Assembly: GCA_003224175.1 (NCBI GenBank)
Contig: QHYQ01000173.1
Location: 1-42,336 of the forward strand
DNA length: 42,336 nucleotides
DNA from: Acidobacteriota bacterium
GTDB taxonomy: Bacteria; Acidobacteriota; Terriglobia; Acidiferrales; UBA7541
Direction of reading: 5' to 3'
The notes under the pieces are model-generated. The model was not told the DNA's origin and ran no database searches. It was given only the letters and a program-made list of their open reading frames with translations. Position 1 is the first letter of the stretch. Every line of letters starts with the position of its first letter. The translations under genes were made by a program, and so were the position numbers. Shown here one piece after another: positions 18,173 through 28,358 of the stretch.

Positions 18173-19819
18173 ATGAGGGCGACGAATATGAAAAATACGA
18201 TCTGCATATCACGACTGCTTCTTTTGCTGGTGCTCGCGTTGTTGCTCACGGCTACGGCGCAGGCTGCGGCTCCGGGCATTACCGGCCCGACGTTCAACTT
18301 GACGGCGCAGGACGCTTATATCAACCAGCCAGACGGGGCAGCGGTTTACTCCTGGGGATACGGATGCAATGGCAATCCCTTCGGCTTTGAGCCCGCGACT
18401 ACGACGACCCCATTTTGCACCACGATGCAAGTGCCCGGCCCCACGCTGATCGTCACGGAAGGGGAGACGGTCTCTGTAACGCTGACCAATCACCTTCCCG
18501 CCGCGGCTGGCAACACTTCGATTCTCTTCCCCGGCTTTAACGTGACAGCGACCGGCGGCGTAGTCGGCCTGCTGACCCGGGAGGCGGCGCATAACGGAAC
18601 GGTGACCTACACGTTCACTGCCTCAACGCCAGGGACACGCGCCTATTACAGCGGAACGCAAGGTGACCTGCAGGTCGAGATGGGCCTGTACGGCGCAATC
18701 ATTGTGCTCCCGGCCTCCACCCCCACCGCCTGCACAGGCGGGCTAGCTGCTGCGAACCTGGCTGTGGAAGCGAACTGGGGCGAATCTGATTATCGGCTGG
18801 CGAACAATACTGGTGCCGTGGTGGGGGCTGCCTACGACAACGACAAAGCCTGCTACGACCGAGAATACCTGTTCCAATTCTCCGAGATGGATCCCAACAT
18901 TCACACGCAGGCGTTGGCACAAGTCAGGAAAGCCGGAAATTGCGTGGCTGGCGCCGCGGGATGCAGTCTCGAGGTCCCGACTGAGCCTTACCACCCCGCG
19001 TATTTCCTGATTAACGGCCGCTCGATGCCCGACGACATGGACACCAACTATGCGTTCGCTTATCCCCACCAGCCCTATAACGGCAATCCTCACATGCATC
19101 CGGGTGAACAGGTACTTCTACGCATCATCGGCCAGGGACGCTGGCAGCATCCGTTCCACGAGCACGGTAACCATGTACGCATCCTCGGGCGCGACGGCAA
19201 CTTGATTGTGTCGGCAACGGATAGCACCCAGCTCGCTGGGCCTGCGTTGTTCACCACCACGACAACTCCAGGAATGGCCATGGATGGAATTTTCTATTGG
19301 ACGGGCAGGGGGCTAAACTGGGATCCGTACGGTCACAATCCCTCTTCTGGTGACGCAAACGCTGCCCTTCCTTGCACTCCGGATGCCAACGGCTACAACA
19401 CCGGGGTCGCGGCGCAAACTGCAATTAATTATTACGAGTGGTGTCAGGACCATAACAAGCCACTGCAAGTAACTCCGTTCGGAGATGTGGCCGGTGGCGG
19501 TCCTGCAACTCTGCCCGATGCCAACATTCTCACGAATGGCGCCTGGTACGGCGGTAGCCCTTATCTCGGTCCGAATGCGACCCTCCGCGCGACCGGGTGC
19601 AGCAACGGTACTCTAGCACCTGCAGCCGGGTGCGGCGCCACCGGCAGTACACCGCCGTCGGGCACGATCGCGAACTCACCTAGCAGCGAGGCTGGGTTTG
19701 CGTTCATGTGGCACTCGCACAACGAGCGCGAGATTACCACCAACAACGTTTTCCCCGGCGGAATGCTGATGATGATGCTCGTTGATTCCCGGGAATTTCG
19801 GATTGACGAATCTAACTAA
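18173..19819 (+). CDS. Secreted multicopper-oxidase-like protein with C-terminal copper motifs only
   Basis: 548 residues. GGAG precedes the ATG at 18173; a Sec signal ends near TAQAAAPG. Three cupredoxin-like regions can be traced. In the N-terminal one the usual HxHG is replaced by ILFPGF and the HSH by YYSGTQGDLQVEMGLYG, so copper ligands are missing. In the C-terminal part the motif HPFHEHGNH (H326, H329, H331, H334) and WHSHNERE (H514, H516) near FPGGMLMMM are present. There is no HCH cysteine, so no classical type-1 site in this chain. The preceding gene carries exactly the other two motifs. The gene is 10 bp after the previous one and 15 bp before the next, so the three are probably co-transcribed. 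An oxidase for metal ions or phenolics is possible but unproven. Confidence 0.85.
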   Translation: MRATNMKNTICISRLLLLLVLALLLTATAQAAAPGITGPTFNLTAQDAYINQPDGAAVYSWGYGCNGNPFGFEPATTTTPFCTTMQVPGPTLIVTEGETVSVTLTNHLPAAAGNTSILFPGFNVTATGGVVGLLTREAAHNGTVTYTFTASTPGTRAYYSGTQGDLQVEMGLYGAIIVLPASTPTACTGGLAAANLAVEANWGESDYRLANNTGAVVGAAYDNDKACYDREYLFQFSEMDPNIHTQALAQVRKAGNCVAGAAGCSLEVPTEPYHPAYFLINGRSMPDDMDTNYAFAYPHQPYNGNPHMHPGEQVLLRIIGQGRWQHPFHEHGNHVRILGRDGNLIVSATDSTQLAGPALFTTTTTPGMAMDGIFYWTGRGLNWDPYGHNPSSGDANAALPCTPDANGYNTGVAAQTAINYYEWCQDHNKPLQVTPFGDVAGGGPATLPDANILTNGAWYGGSPYLGPNATLRATGCSNGTLAPAAGCGATGSTPPSGTIANSPSSEAGFAFMWHSHNEREITTNNVFPGGMLMMMLVDSREFRIDESN

Positions 19820-19834
19820 CGACGAGGAATGGGA

Positions 19835-22800
19835 ATGAGAACTCATAATATCAAAGCAATCCTGAACGCCGCCGCCCGAGTATTCGGTCTCCTTCTCTTC
19901 GGCGCAGTTGTAACTTTCGGTCAGCAGCAAGTCAATCTGACTGCGGGGTCGGCCAACGCGACCCTGCCCGACGGCACAGTGGTCCCGATGTGGGGGTACA
20001 GTTGCGGCACTGGCGTGACCGGCTCGACCGCGACCTGCGCCCCGTTGAATCCGGCGGCGATTACCCCGGCCATCTGGTCCCCTGTGGTGATTACAGTTCC
20101 CACGGGACAAAGTCTGACGATCAACCTCACGAACCATCTCTCGTTTACGCCGACAGGAAGCACAACTCCCAATACTGTGCCCACTTCGCTGGTGATTGTA
20201 GGGCAGTTGGGCGGCGGCCTCGGAACGACGGCAACTACCACGCCGGCAACGGACCATACCAACGCCCAGCCACTCACGTGGCCCATCGCGGGCAACGCGC
20301 CGGGTGCGCCGCTGACAGGGGTGGGTGTACCACCGACGCAGGGGACGCGCGTGCAGTCGTTTTCTACTGAAGTGGCTGCGGGAGCGACAACCGCGCTTAC
20401 TTGGACAACGCCTCGGCCGGGCACGTACCTGATTGAGTCCGGCACACACCCGTCCATCCAGGGTCCCATGGGCCTGTACGGCATATTGGTGGTCACGACC
20501 GCCCCGGCAGGAGGCCTGGCCGGGACCGCTTATCCGGCTGTCGGTACAACTCCAGCCGTGATCTACAATGCTGACATCCCGATGCTTCTCAGTGAAATCG
20601 ACCCCGTTCAAAACAAGTCTGTCAGCACTACGGTGAACACTGCAGGTTTCAGCGAGACCAAGGTGTGGTCCGGCCTGCCAGGCGGCTGCGGAAATCCCAG
20701 TTCGGGAGTTGGGGTTTACCAGACCTGTTATCCGCCCGCGGTGAATTACACGCCTTTGTATTACTTGATCAATGGACTCGCATTCAACAAGACCAGCGCC
20801 GGGACCTCGGTGTTCTCAGTTTTGCCTGCCACGGGCGTGACCGGAAATGTATTGGTGCGCTTCGTGAATGCCGGCTTGCGCATGCACATACCTTCGATCG
20901 TGGGATCACAAACAGGCGTTGCCGTTGCTCCGGCTACCGACGCTCCCTCCGGCTTTTCACTTATCGCGGAAGACGGCAACCCCCTGCCAGGGCTTCCCCG
21001 TGTGCAGAGCGAAGTATTTATGCCCGCGGGCAAGACGTATGACGTGATGATCAATGCGCCCGCGACGGTCACGACGGCCCTCCCTGTGTATGACCGCGAG
21101 TTGAGCCTGTCGGGCAACGCGACCGCGCGCGACACCGGGATGGTGGCTTACATCGGCATCAATGGCGCTGGACTCCCGGTAGACCCTGGATTCGGGCCTG
21201 CGATAGCGAGGCAAGATAACTACCCCTCTGTGGTTTCGGGCAAAACGCTCATCGTGTCAGATCCTTCCAAAGGCCTGATCGCCAACGACACGAATGTCTA
21301 TGGCGTTACGGCCGTCGGGACTGTACCAGGATTGGTTCTCAACACCAACGGGACGTTTACCTACACGGGTTCGCCTACTTCATTTACCTACTGCGCGAAC
21401 GGTACTGTCACCGGGGCGACGTGCTCCTCCGGTGTAACCGCTACCGTAAACTTGACTGCGGCGCCGATTGAGGCGGCAAGTGGGATCTCCGTGGGCAACA
21501 AAACGTACACGGCGAACGCCACAGTCCTGAGCATCAAGCCCGCGGGCGTTCTGTCGGCGCCTTGGAATTCATGCACCCCAACGCCGGCAAATCCCTGCCA
21601 TGACAGAGACGCGGCGGGTTATCCTCTTATGGTCGCCATGTCGGCCGGAAATGCCCCGGTGCCATCAGCAGGCCTAGCGCTCACCATGGATACGAACGGC
21701 GATGGCGGGTTCACAGCCTCCGTCACCTCGGCGGGCACCTACACCTTTACCTACAAGGCGCAGAACTCACAGGGAACGGTCAGCACCGGCTCAGCAATCG
21801 TGACTCTGATCTTCCCGGCACCGAGCAATCTTGCGGTTACGGTGTTGGACGGCAGGGACAAAACGACTGTTATCACCGACTATCGCTGGATTATTGAGGA
21901 AGACCGCACCTTCTACGTCAACCCCAACTGCACGACGAACCCCCAACCTGCGGGCTGCCCGACCTTCGGCACCGCCGGTATCGTTCCAACCTTTGGGACC
22001 AACTTCCACACCAGCTACATGCCGCTTGTGGCGGCTGGCTGCACGGGGCCGCTGTCTTGCGAAGGCGGCCAGACAGTCTTCGATCCTACTTCTGGGGCCC
22101 ACGTAAACGCGATTTGCGATATTGGCAACGGGGTGTGCAGGCCCGATCCGACAGGGAACGGCCAGGCGGTTTTACTGCCGGGCCAGGTTCATCTGGATCC
22201 GACCAAGCGTTACTACTTCTCGATCCTTCCGGGTGACGCCGCCAACTCGTTCGAGAACGTTGGCGGTTGTTTGGGCAATGCAACTCCAAGTTGTGGCCAC
22301 GGCATGGGCGGCGCCCCGATCGCCGCACTACCCGCCGGCATTACTTCGTATGCTTCTGCACCCCTCACCGTCTACGCGCAACCCAATCCATTCCCGCCGT
22401 CGAAACTGTCCGTCTTTGTGTTCGAGGACGACTTCCCGCTCAACGGTGAGCAGGATGGCGGCGGCGGAATCGACGTGTTGTCGCCCAACGAGCCAGGCCT
22501 GGGACAGTTCAATATCGTACTCATGGACGACGCTGGCGGCACGGGGGATGCGACCGGACAGATGACCTACGACATGTTCAATATGCCGTTGTCGAACAGC
22601 CTGTCGGGACAGATTGATCCGTCCACAGGGAAGGATGCGTGCCCGATTTCAGCCGGTGCCCGGCAGACTGGTTCGGGTGCGAGTCCTACGGGTATCACGG
22701 GCATGATTGTTACTTGCCCGAAGTACGAATCCGACGGCACGACTCTGTCCCCGCTGGCGGGCCAGGCTGTGATTGCCAACCTGATGCCGGGAAGATACGG

Positions 22801-25800
22801 CGTAGTGGCTACACCGGGGGCGGACCGGATTGCCAAAGGTGAAGAGTGGCTCCAAACCAACACCCTGGACGGACAGAAGGCCCACGATTCATTCCTCCGG
22901 ATCGGCGAGCCAAGTTTCTTCCAGGAGTTTGGGCCGGCGGGATACCACGTTTCCATCGGCTTTGCCAACCCGAAAATCATAAACGGCCGCTTATTGGGCG
23001 TCTGCAACGGCAGCGACCCCAACGTCACTGGTACTAACTGTAACAACACCGTGACCGGCGTGGTTACGACCGAGCGCATGAGCCGCACGCCGGATGAGAG
23101 ACTCTACAGCAGTGGCGACAACTCTAGCTTCGCCTTCAGCCAGTGCTACGTGAGCATTGGAGATCCGGACGGCGAAGACTTCGCGTTCACCAAGTGCGGC
23201 GCCGACGGGAGCTTCAGCATTCCGGGTGTTCCCGATGGTGATTGGAGAGTCACGGTCTTTGATCAGTGGAACGATATGCTCGTGGACGGCCTTTCGACCC
23301 CTGTCCGCTTGGCCGGCTCGGGTTTCGACTTTGGGCAGCTAGCCTTGAACCAGTGGCAGGCGAACCTCTACACCAAGAGCTTCTTTGACCAGAACTACAA
23401 TGGCATTCCAGATGCCACCGAGCCGGGACTCACGCTGGTGCCAACGAACATTCGGTTCCGTGACGGCAGCTACTCCAACTTCAACAACACCGACCTGAGC
23501 GGTAACGCCGGCTTCAACGAGATATTCCCGCTCTTCAGCTGGTACGTTGTGGAATCGGATACGATCCGTTACAAGAACACCGGGACTCATGTGGTCTACG
23601 ATGCCGGCGGGCCCGCCGACGCCTCATCGTCGTGCGGTGGGACTGGCAACCCGCCATGCGGAACCTCCAACATAGGCGCCAACTTGGCGAACACAGCCGA
23701 ACAGGTTCATCTACCTGCCGCGCTACGTGTACCAGGCGCTGTCTATTGCGCCAGTGCGGATTGCACGGGTGCCAACATCGCGACTCGAGCGGGCAGCGTG
23801 ACTAACCCCTCCGCTGGCCGCGTCGATCCGCCTGGGGTACTGACCGAGGGTTGGCAGGGCTTCTCTGGCCAGAATAGCTTCATCGAGTTCGGGAAGAGAC
23901 CCTACGCACCCGCGGTTGGCACCGGTCGGGCAGAGAACGGCGGCATTCACGGCGAGGTGATTTATGCCTCGACGCGGCCATTCGATGATCCCACGCTGCT
24001 CCTTCACACCAGTTGGACTCCGGACGTGCCAGGAGTAACCATCAACCTCTACCAAGAGGGCTTTGCGGCGGACGGGGTGACCCCGACGTTGACATTGGTG
24101 GATCACACGACGACCAGCAGTTGGGACGATTGGGCGCAGGGCTTCCATACCAATGGGACCGCGACCGTTCCCAACATGAACTGCCCGGGCCAGGGTGCGG
24201 CCAGCGGCACGAACGCGGATCTCTTCTTTTTCACACTGTTTAACCAACCGGACTACCTGGATGTGTACAACAACCAGCACAACGGAACGCCCTTGCACAC
24301 GATTCCGAACAACTCCCAATTCAAGTGCTACGACGGCATGCACAACTGGAACCAGGTCCAACCGGCGCCTTACGACGGCATGTATCAGTTCCCCAGCGTC
24401 ACCGCCACTGACGCTAACGGGAAAGTAACCGGAACCAACTGCACGATTTGCGTGCCGAACCCAACTATTGCCGCCGGCTCCAACACCAATCCCAGTTATG
24501 ACCCAATTCGCGCCGGCACTCCCATGCTGCCCGCCGGCAAGTATGTAGTAGAAATGGTTGTGCCTCCGGGCTATGAACTGGTGAAGGAAGAGGACAAGAA
24601 CATTCTGATCGGCGACAATTATGTTGCGCCAGTGACGCAGGAGTTCGCCGGCTTGGGCAATATTTTCATCCTGCCCGACCAGGCCGAAGTCGCCGCTGCC
24701 TACAACGCCAACAATGCCCAGAATTCCACTAACGCTTTTGGCCGCACGATCCTACCAAGTCACGAAGGGGACACCGGCAGCGTCGAGACCTTCTGGCCAT
24801 GCGTGGGCGCGGCACGTGTCGTTCCCGACTACATCAGCCTGTTCCCAGGGTCAACGGAAGTAGCGCCGTTCGCCGGAGCTACTCGCAATCTCTGCGACCG
24901 CAAGGAAGTCACGCTTGATGACCAGTCGTCGTCGCTGGCGAAGTTCTGGATCTTCACTTCGACTCACGTCGCCGCGCACTTCACCGGCATTATCACCGAC
25001 GACTTCACTTCGGAATTCGACCCGTTCTCGCCGCAATTCGGCGAGAAATTTTCGCCGGCCAACCTGCCGGTTTCCATTAAGGATTGGTCCGGTACGGAAA
25101 TCTCCCGCGTGTATACGGACCAGTGGGGGGCTTACGACGGCTTGAATTACTCGACGTGGGAAGTGAACCCGCCCAACCCGACGGGGTACGCGCCCACGAT
25201 GATGGTCACGTGCATGAACGATCCAGGCACCGGACCGACCCCGGATCCGCTGTACAATCCGGCTTATAGCAATTTCTGCTACGAGATTCCGTTCATGCCG
25301 GGGCAAACCCAGTACATGGATACACCGGTCACGCCCACATCCGCTTTCGCAGGGGCCGGGTACAACAATCCTGACTGCGCCTACCCGGATGCCACGCCAG
25401 CGATCAGCGAAGTGGATGGCGATGGAGTTGGACCTTATGTGAGCGCGGCCGGTCATACGCTGACGATCACGGCGTTGGGCAACCAGATAGTGAACAACTA
25501 TGGGTACTCCGGGCCCAAGGCCACAACGAGTCCGTACAATCAAAAGACCGTCACCCGCCACTATGGCTTTGGCGCTACGGCGGGAACAGTGACCATCGGT
25601 GGAGTGCCTGCGACCACCGCTTGGAGCGACGCCACGCTGACCGTCACGGTGCCCAACAACGTGCCGATGTGCGCCCCGCAGCAACAAGCGCAATACGGAG
25701 GTGTGGCGGGCGCGCGTTGCGGTGAATTGGTAATCACAGCAGCCAACGGCAAGCAATCGGTCGACACGGTGACCGTCACGATCGGCGGCAAAGCGCAGAC

Positions 25801-28210
25801 TCACGTCGCCGCTTCGGCCTCGATCCAGAGCGCGATTGATGCTGCCAAGCCAGGCGACTTGATCATCATTGATCCTACTTGCAAGAATACGACTGGCAGT
25901 CTAGTTGCGTGTACTACCACCGGTGCAACCCACTCCCAGGTTTCCCACAATGAGATATTGATCATGTGGAAGCCGGTCCGGTTGCAAGGTGTCGGTGCTG
26001 TCTCCAGCATTCTCAACGCAAATACCCATCCCGCCGGCAAACTGGATGCCTGGCGGCGGCAGATCAATTGTCTGTTTGGTTTGGGGATCAGTGGTTCTCC
26101 CATCAACGCCACCAATCCTTACGATCCAACCGGTCAGTTCCCTTGCACGTCTACGATGCAGGCTCAAATAGACCGGCTTCCGTTCGAAGCCACGGTCGGA
26201 TGGGACGCCAACCTCAACGGCAACTTGGCCGAGCTGTTACAAGAGCCAAGCCTGATGGGCGCGCTTGAAGGAGCAGGAATTACGGTGTTGTCGAAAGGCG
26301 TGGACTTCCACGGTCAGAATCAGTACGACTCCAGTCTGTTTGCCGGCTTCCCGGCTGGTACCACGCTTCTCACGGCCACCACTTGCGGGACTACCGCTGG
26401 GCCGAATCCGTTCCCGAATAGCTTCTGGTGCAACCCCTCAAGCATCGACGGACTCACCATCACCAACAGTTCCCAGGGAGGAGGCGGCATCTTCGTGCAC
26501 GGCTGGGGACATAACTTGCAAATCGCTAACAACCGGATCTACGGCAATACCGGAACACTGTCTGGCGGCATCAACGTTGGCCAGGGCGAATTTGCTCCGT
26601 CGTACATCGTGGGGAGCGCCACAAACGTGGCTCCCGGCTCATGCGAAACCAGTTCGGTAACGAATGCTCAGCTACCGTACTGCTTTGACTTGAACGTGAA
26701 CGTGCACCACAACGCGGTCACGAGTAACTCTTCCAGCGGCGACGAATTGTTCTCGGCCACGCCGGCAGGGGCAGGCGGCGTCAGCTTCTGCACCGGCTCC
26801 GACTACTACAAATTCAACTACAACTGGTTGTGCGGCAATTTGAGCACCGGGGACGGCGGCGGCTTCGGCCACCTTGGGTTCAGCAAGAACGGTGACATCG
26901 AGCACAACTCGATCCTGTTCAATCAGAGTACCAACCCGACGATCCCGACCAATGGCGGTGGTATGATCGTTATGGGCACCCCCGATGTTGATCCTCCATG
27001 CGGCGTCACGACCGATGCGGATTGCGTGCCGCCCCTGGGCTCTGTTGGGCCGAGCGACGGCATAGGTCCGGGCCTTGTAATCAATGCCAACCTGATTATG
27101 GGCAACGCTGCGGAAAGTGGCAGCGGCGGCGGCATCGCTTTCCAGCATGTCAACGGATCGGATGTGGTCGCCTTCCCGAATACTCCGGCAAATTGGCACT
27201 CGGTACAAGTCACCAACAACATCATCGCCAACAACGTTGCCGGCTGGGATGGAGCCGGAATCTCGCTGCTGGACGCGCTAAATGTAAACATCATCAACAA
27301 CACAATTATGTCCAACGATACGACCGCCTCATCGGGAGTGCTCTTCAATACTCTTGGGGCTCCCCTCGCCAGCACGCAGGGTCCCACCTGCACGGCAAAC
27401 TGCGGCACGGCCTCGGCTCCTCAGCCCGCCGGGCTGGTGAGCATCCAGGACAGCGCGGTCTTGAAAGCGAATCTCCCTGCGACCATCACCTGTCCCCCGA
27501 GCCATGGGACTGCTGGAAATTGCAGGCAGTATTCGATCCCAATTCTGTATAACGATATATTCTGGCAGAACCGGGATTTCCACATCAGTGTGGGCCCCCT
27601 CGGTACGGGCACCCTGAACCAGCAAAACGTCGTCGCGCTGGTTCCCACGCTGAGCCAGACCGCCACTGGCCAGTGCGTTTCCACCACCAACTATTGGGAC
27701 ATCGGTCTGCGCGGCGACACGGGACCGACCAACCACAGTTTGGGCATTACGCTCACTCCGCAGGCTTCGGTGCTCACGAGCACCACCGGCTATACTGGCG
27801 GGGGTACAGGCTTCCGGCCGAACTCGCCCTCCAACCCGACCGTTGTCAGCCAATACTGCAACGGTTCACGGGTGCCACCGGAGAATGGCGGGCTGGGCTA
27901 CCAGGTGCCTCCGGGCATCTCGGACGCAACCGTGCCCAATCCCATCTTCAACCTGACGCCTGCCGCGACGGTGGACGAGGGCAACAATTGGATCAACATC
28001 GGTTGGGGCCCACTCGCGATGGTGAGCCCAGCGTCGACGACGGGTTCGCCACTCGGCAACTACGCGCCGGCGGCAGGTTCACCGGTGATTGGCTACATTA
28101 CGCCGGCTAACTCTGGTACGACCTACGCTGCGGCGCCTTCGTTGGACTTCTTCGGCACTGCGAGGAAGACTAATAGCGCTGTTGACGTCGGTGCGGTCGA
28201 GTTCAAATAG
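19835..28210 (+). CDS. Giant secreted protein: cupredoxin-like head, Ig/Sdr modules, IPT domain, beta-helix
   Basis: About 2,791 residues, some 8.4 kb. I start at ATG 19835, since GAGGA lies at good distance; ATG 19829 is too close to it. A Sec signal ends near VVTFGQ. Residues about 30-440 follow an MCO-like plan, but HxHG is replaced by LVIVGQLGG and the HSH block by ESGTHPSIQGPMGLYG, so copper ligands are largely gone. Next comes a VCBS/Big-like unit (GLIANDTNVYG, NGTFTYTG, about 468-540). SdrD-B-like units follow at about 850-930 (FVFEDDFPLNGEQDGGGG) and 1178-1255 (FDQNYNGIPDATEPG), then an IPT/TIG-like domain (FGATAGTVTIGGVPA, about 1907-1985) and a C-terminal parallel beta-helix (about 1990-2790) with Asn-rich repeats such as NNRIYGNTG and NNIIANNVAGWDG. 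It has no sortase or LPxTG signal. It may be secreted as a surface or matrix protein with the adjacent oxidases. Confidence 0.85.
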   Translation: MRTHNIKAILNAAARVFGLLLFGAVVTFGQQQVNLTAGSANATLPDGTVVPMWGYSCGTGVTGSTATCAPLNPAAITPAIWSPVVITVPTGQSLTINLTNHLSFTPTGSTTPNTVPTSLVIVGQLGGGLGTTATTTPATDHTNAQPLTWPIAGNAPGAPLTGVGVPPTQGTRVQSFSTEVAAGATTALTWTTPRPGTYLIESGTHPSIQGPMGLYGILVVTTAPAGGLAGTAYPAVGTTPAVIYNADIPMLLSEIDPVQNKSVSTTVNTAGFSETKVWSGLPGGCGNPSSGVGVYQTCYPPAVNYTPLYYLINGLAFNKTSAGTSVFSVLPATGVTGNVLVRFVNAGLRMHIPSIVGSQTGVAVAPATDAPSGFSLIAEDGNPLPGLPRVQSEVFMPAGKTYDVMINAPATVTTALPVYDRELSLSGNATARDTGMVAYIGINGAGLPVDPGFGPAIARQDNYPSVVSGKTLIVSDPSKGLIANDTNVYGVTAVGTVPGLVLNTNGTFTYTGSPTSFTYCANGTVTGATCSSGVTATVNLTAAPIEAASGISVGNKTYTANATVLSIKPAGVLSAPWNSCTPTPANPCHDRDAAGYPLMVAMSAGNAPVPSAGLALTMDTNGDGGFTASVTSAGTYTFTYKAQNSQGTVSTGSAIVTLIFPAPSNLAVTVLDGRDKTTVITDYRWIIEEDRTFYVNPNCTTNPQPAGCPTFGTAGIVPTFGTNFHTSYMPLVAAGCTGPLSCEGGQTVFDPTSGAHVNAICDIGNGVCRPDPTGNGQAVLLPGQVHLDPTKRYYFSILPGDAANSFENVGGCLGNATPSCGHGMGGAPIAALPAGITSYASAPLTVYAQPNPFPPSKLSVFVFEDDFPLNGEQDGGGGIDVLSPNEPGLGQFNIVLMDDAGGTGDATGQMTYDMFNMPLSNSLSGQIDPSTGKDACPISAGARQTGSGASPTGITGMIVTCPKYESDGTTLSPLAGQAVIANLMPGRYGVVATPGADRIAKGEEWLQTNTLDGQKAHDSFLRIGEPSFFQEFGPAGYHVSIGFANPKIINGRLLGVCNGSDPNVTGTNCNNTVTGVVTTERMSRTPDERLYSSGDNSSFAFSQCYVSIGDPDGEDFAFTKCGADGSFSIPGVPDGDWRVTVFDQWNDMLVDGLSTPVRLAGSGFDFGQLALNQWQANLYTKSFFDQNYNGIPDATEPGLTLVPTNIRFRDGSYSNFNNTDLSGNAGFNEIFPLFSWYVVESDTIRYKNTGTHVVYDAGGPADASSSCGGTGNPPCGTSNIGANLANTAEQVHLPAALRVPGAVYCASADCTGANIATRAGSVTNPSAGRVDPPGVLTEGWQGFSGQNSFIEFGKRPYAPAVGTGRAENGGIHGEVIYASTRPFDDPTLLLHTSWTPDVPGVTINLYQEGFAADGVTPTLTLVDHTTTSSWDDWAQGFHTNGTATVPNMNCPGQGAASGTNADLFFFTLFNQPDYLDVYNNQHNGTPLHTIPNNSQFKCYDGMHNWNQVQPAPYDGMYQFPSVTATDANGKVTGTNCTICVPNPTIAAGSNTNPSYDPIRAGTPMLPAGKYVVEMVVPPGYELVKEEDKNILIGDNYVAPVTQEFAGLGNIFILPDQAEVAAAYNANNAQNSTNAFGRTILPSHEGDTGSVETFWPCVGAARVVPDYISLFPGSTEVAPFAGATRNLCDRKEVTLDDQSSSLAKFWIFTSTHVAAHFTGIITDDFTSEFDPFSPQFGEKFSPANLPVSIKDWSGTEISRVYTDQWGAYDGLNYSTWEVNPPNPTGYAPTMMVTCMNDPGTGPTPDPLYNPAYSNFCYEIPFMPGQTQYMDTPVTPTSAFAGAGYNNPDCAYPDATPAISEVDGDGVGPYVSAAGHTLTITALGNQIVNNYGYSGPKATTSPYNQKTVTRHYGFGATAGTVTIGGVPATTAWSDATLTVTVPNNVPMCAPQQQAQYGGVAGARCGELVITAANGKQSVDTVTVTIGGKAQTHVAASASIQSAIDAAKPGDLIIIDPTCKNTTGSLVACTTTGATHSQVSHNEILIMWKPVRLQGVGAVSSILNANTHPAGKLDAWRRQINCLFGLGISGSPINATNPYDPTGQFPCTSTMQAQIDRLPFEATVGWDANLNGNLAELLQEPSLMGALEGAGITVLSKGVDFHGQNQYDSSLFAGFPAGTTLLTATTCGTTAGPNPFPNSFWCNPSSIDGLTITNSSQGGGGIFVHGWGHNLQIANNRIYGNTGTLSGGINVGQGEFAPSYIVGSATNVAPGSCETSSVTNAQLPYCFDLNVNVHHNAVTSNSSSGDELFSATPAGAGGVSFCTGSDYYKFNYNWLCGNLSTGDGGGFGHLGFSKNGDIEHNSILFNQSTNPTIPTNGGGMIVMGTPDVDPPCGVTTDADCVPPLGSVGPSDGIGPGLVINANLIMGNAAESGSGGGIAFQHVNGSDVVAFPNTPANWHSVQVTNNIIANNVAGWDGAGISLLDALNVNIINNTIMSNDTTASSGVLFNTLGAPLASTQGPTCTANCGTASAPQPAGLVSIQDSAVLKANLPATITCPPSHGTAGNCRQYSIPILYNDIFWQNRDFHISVGPLGTGTLNQQNVVALVPTLSQTATGQCVSTTNYWDIGLRGDTGPTNHSLGITLTPQASVLTSTTGYTGGGTGFRPNSPSNPTVVSQYCNGSRVPPENGGLGYQVPPGISDATVPNPIFNLTPAATVDEGNNWINIGWGPLAMVSPASTTGSPLGNYAPAAGSPVIGYITPANSGTTYAAAPSLDFFGTARKTNSAVDVGAVEFK

Positions 28211-28263
28211 CCCTGAATGGCACTGCAAACTGATGCCAGGCGGGTCAACCCAAGTCTAGAGTC

Positions 28264-28302
28264 GATGCTTCTCGCGAGACACTCGCGAGAAGCATCTTTT
28301 TT
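28264..28302 (+). terminator. Strong rho-independent terminator
   Basis: A perfect 15-bp stem (GATGCTTCTCGCGAG at 28264-28278, CTCGCGAGAAGCATC at 28282-28296) with a three-base loop is followed directly by six T. It lies 54 bp after the giant gene and marks the end of the multicopper oxidase transcript. Confidence 0.92.
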
Positions 28303-28358
28303 AGGCGTAACCTTCGCGCTTCCGCAGCACAACCGCGGCCGTAAAAACAGGATAAAGA

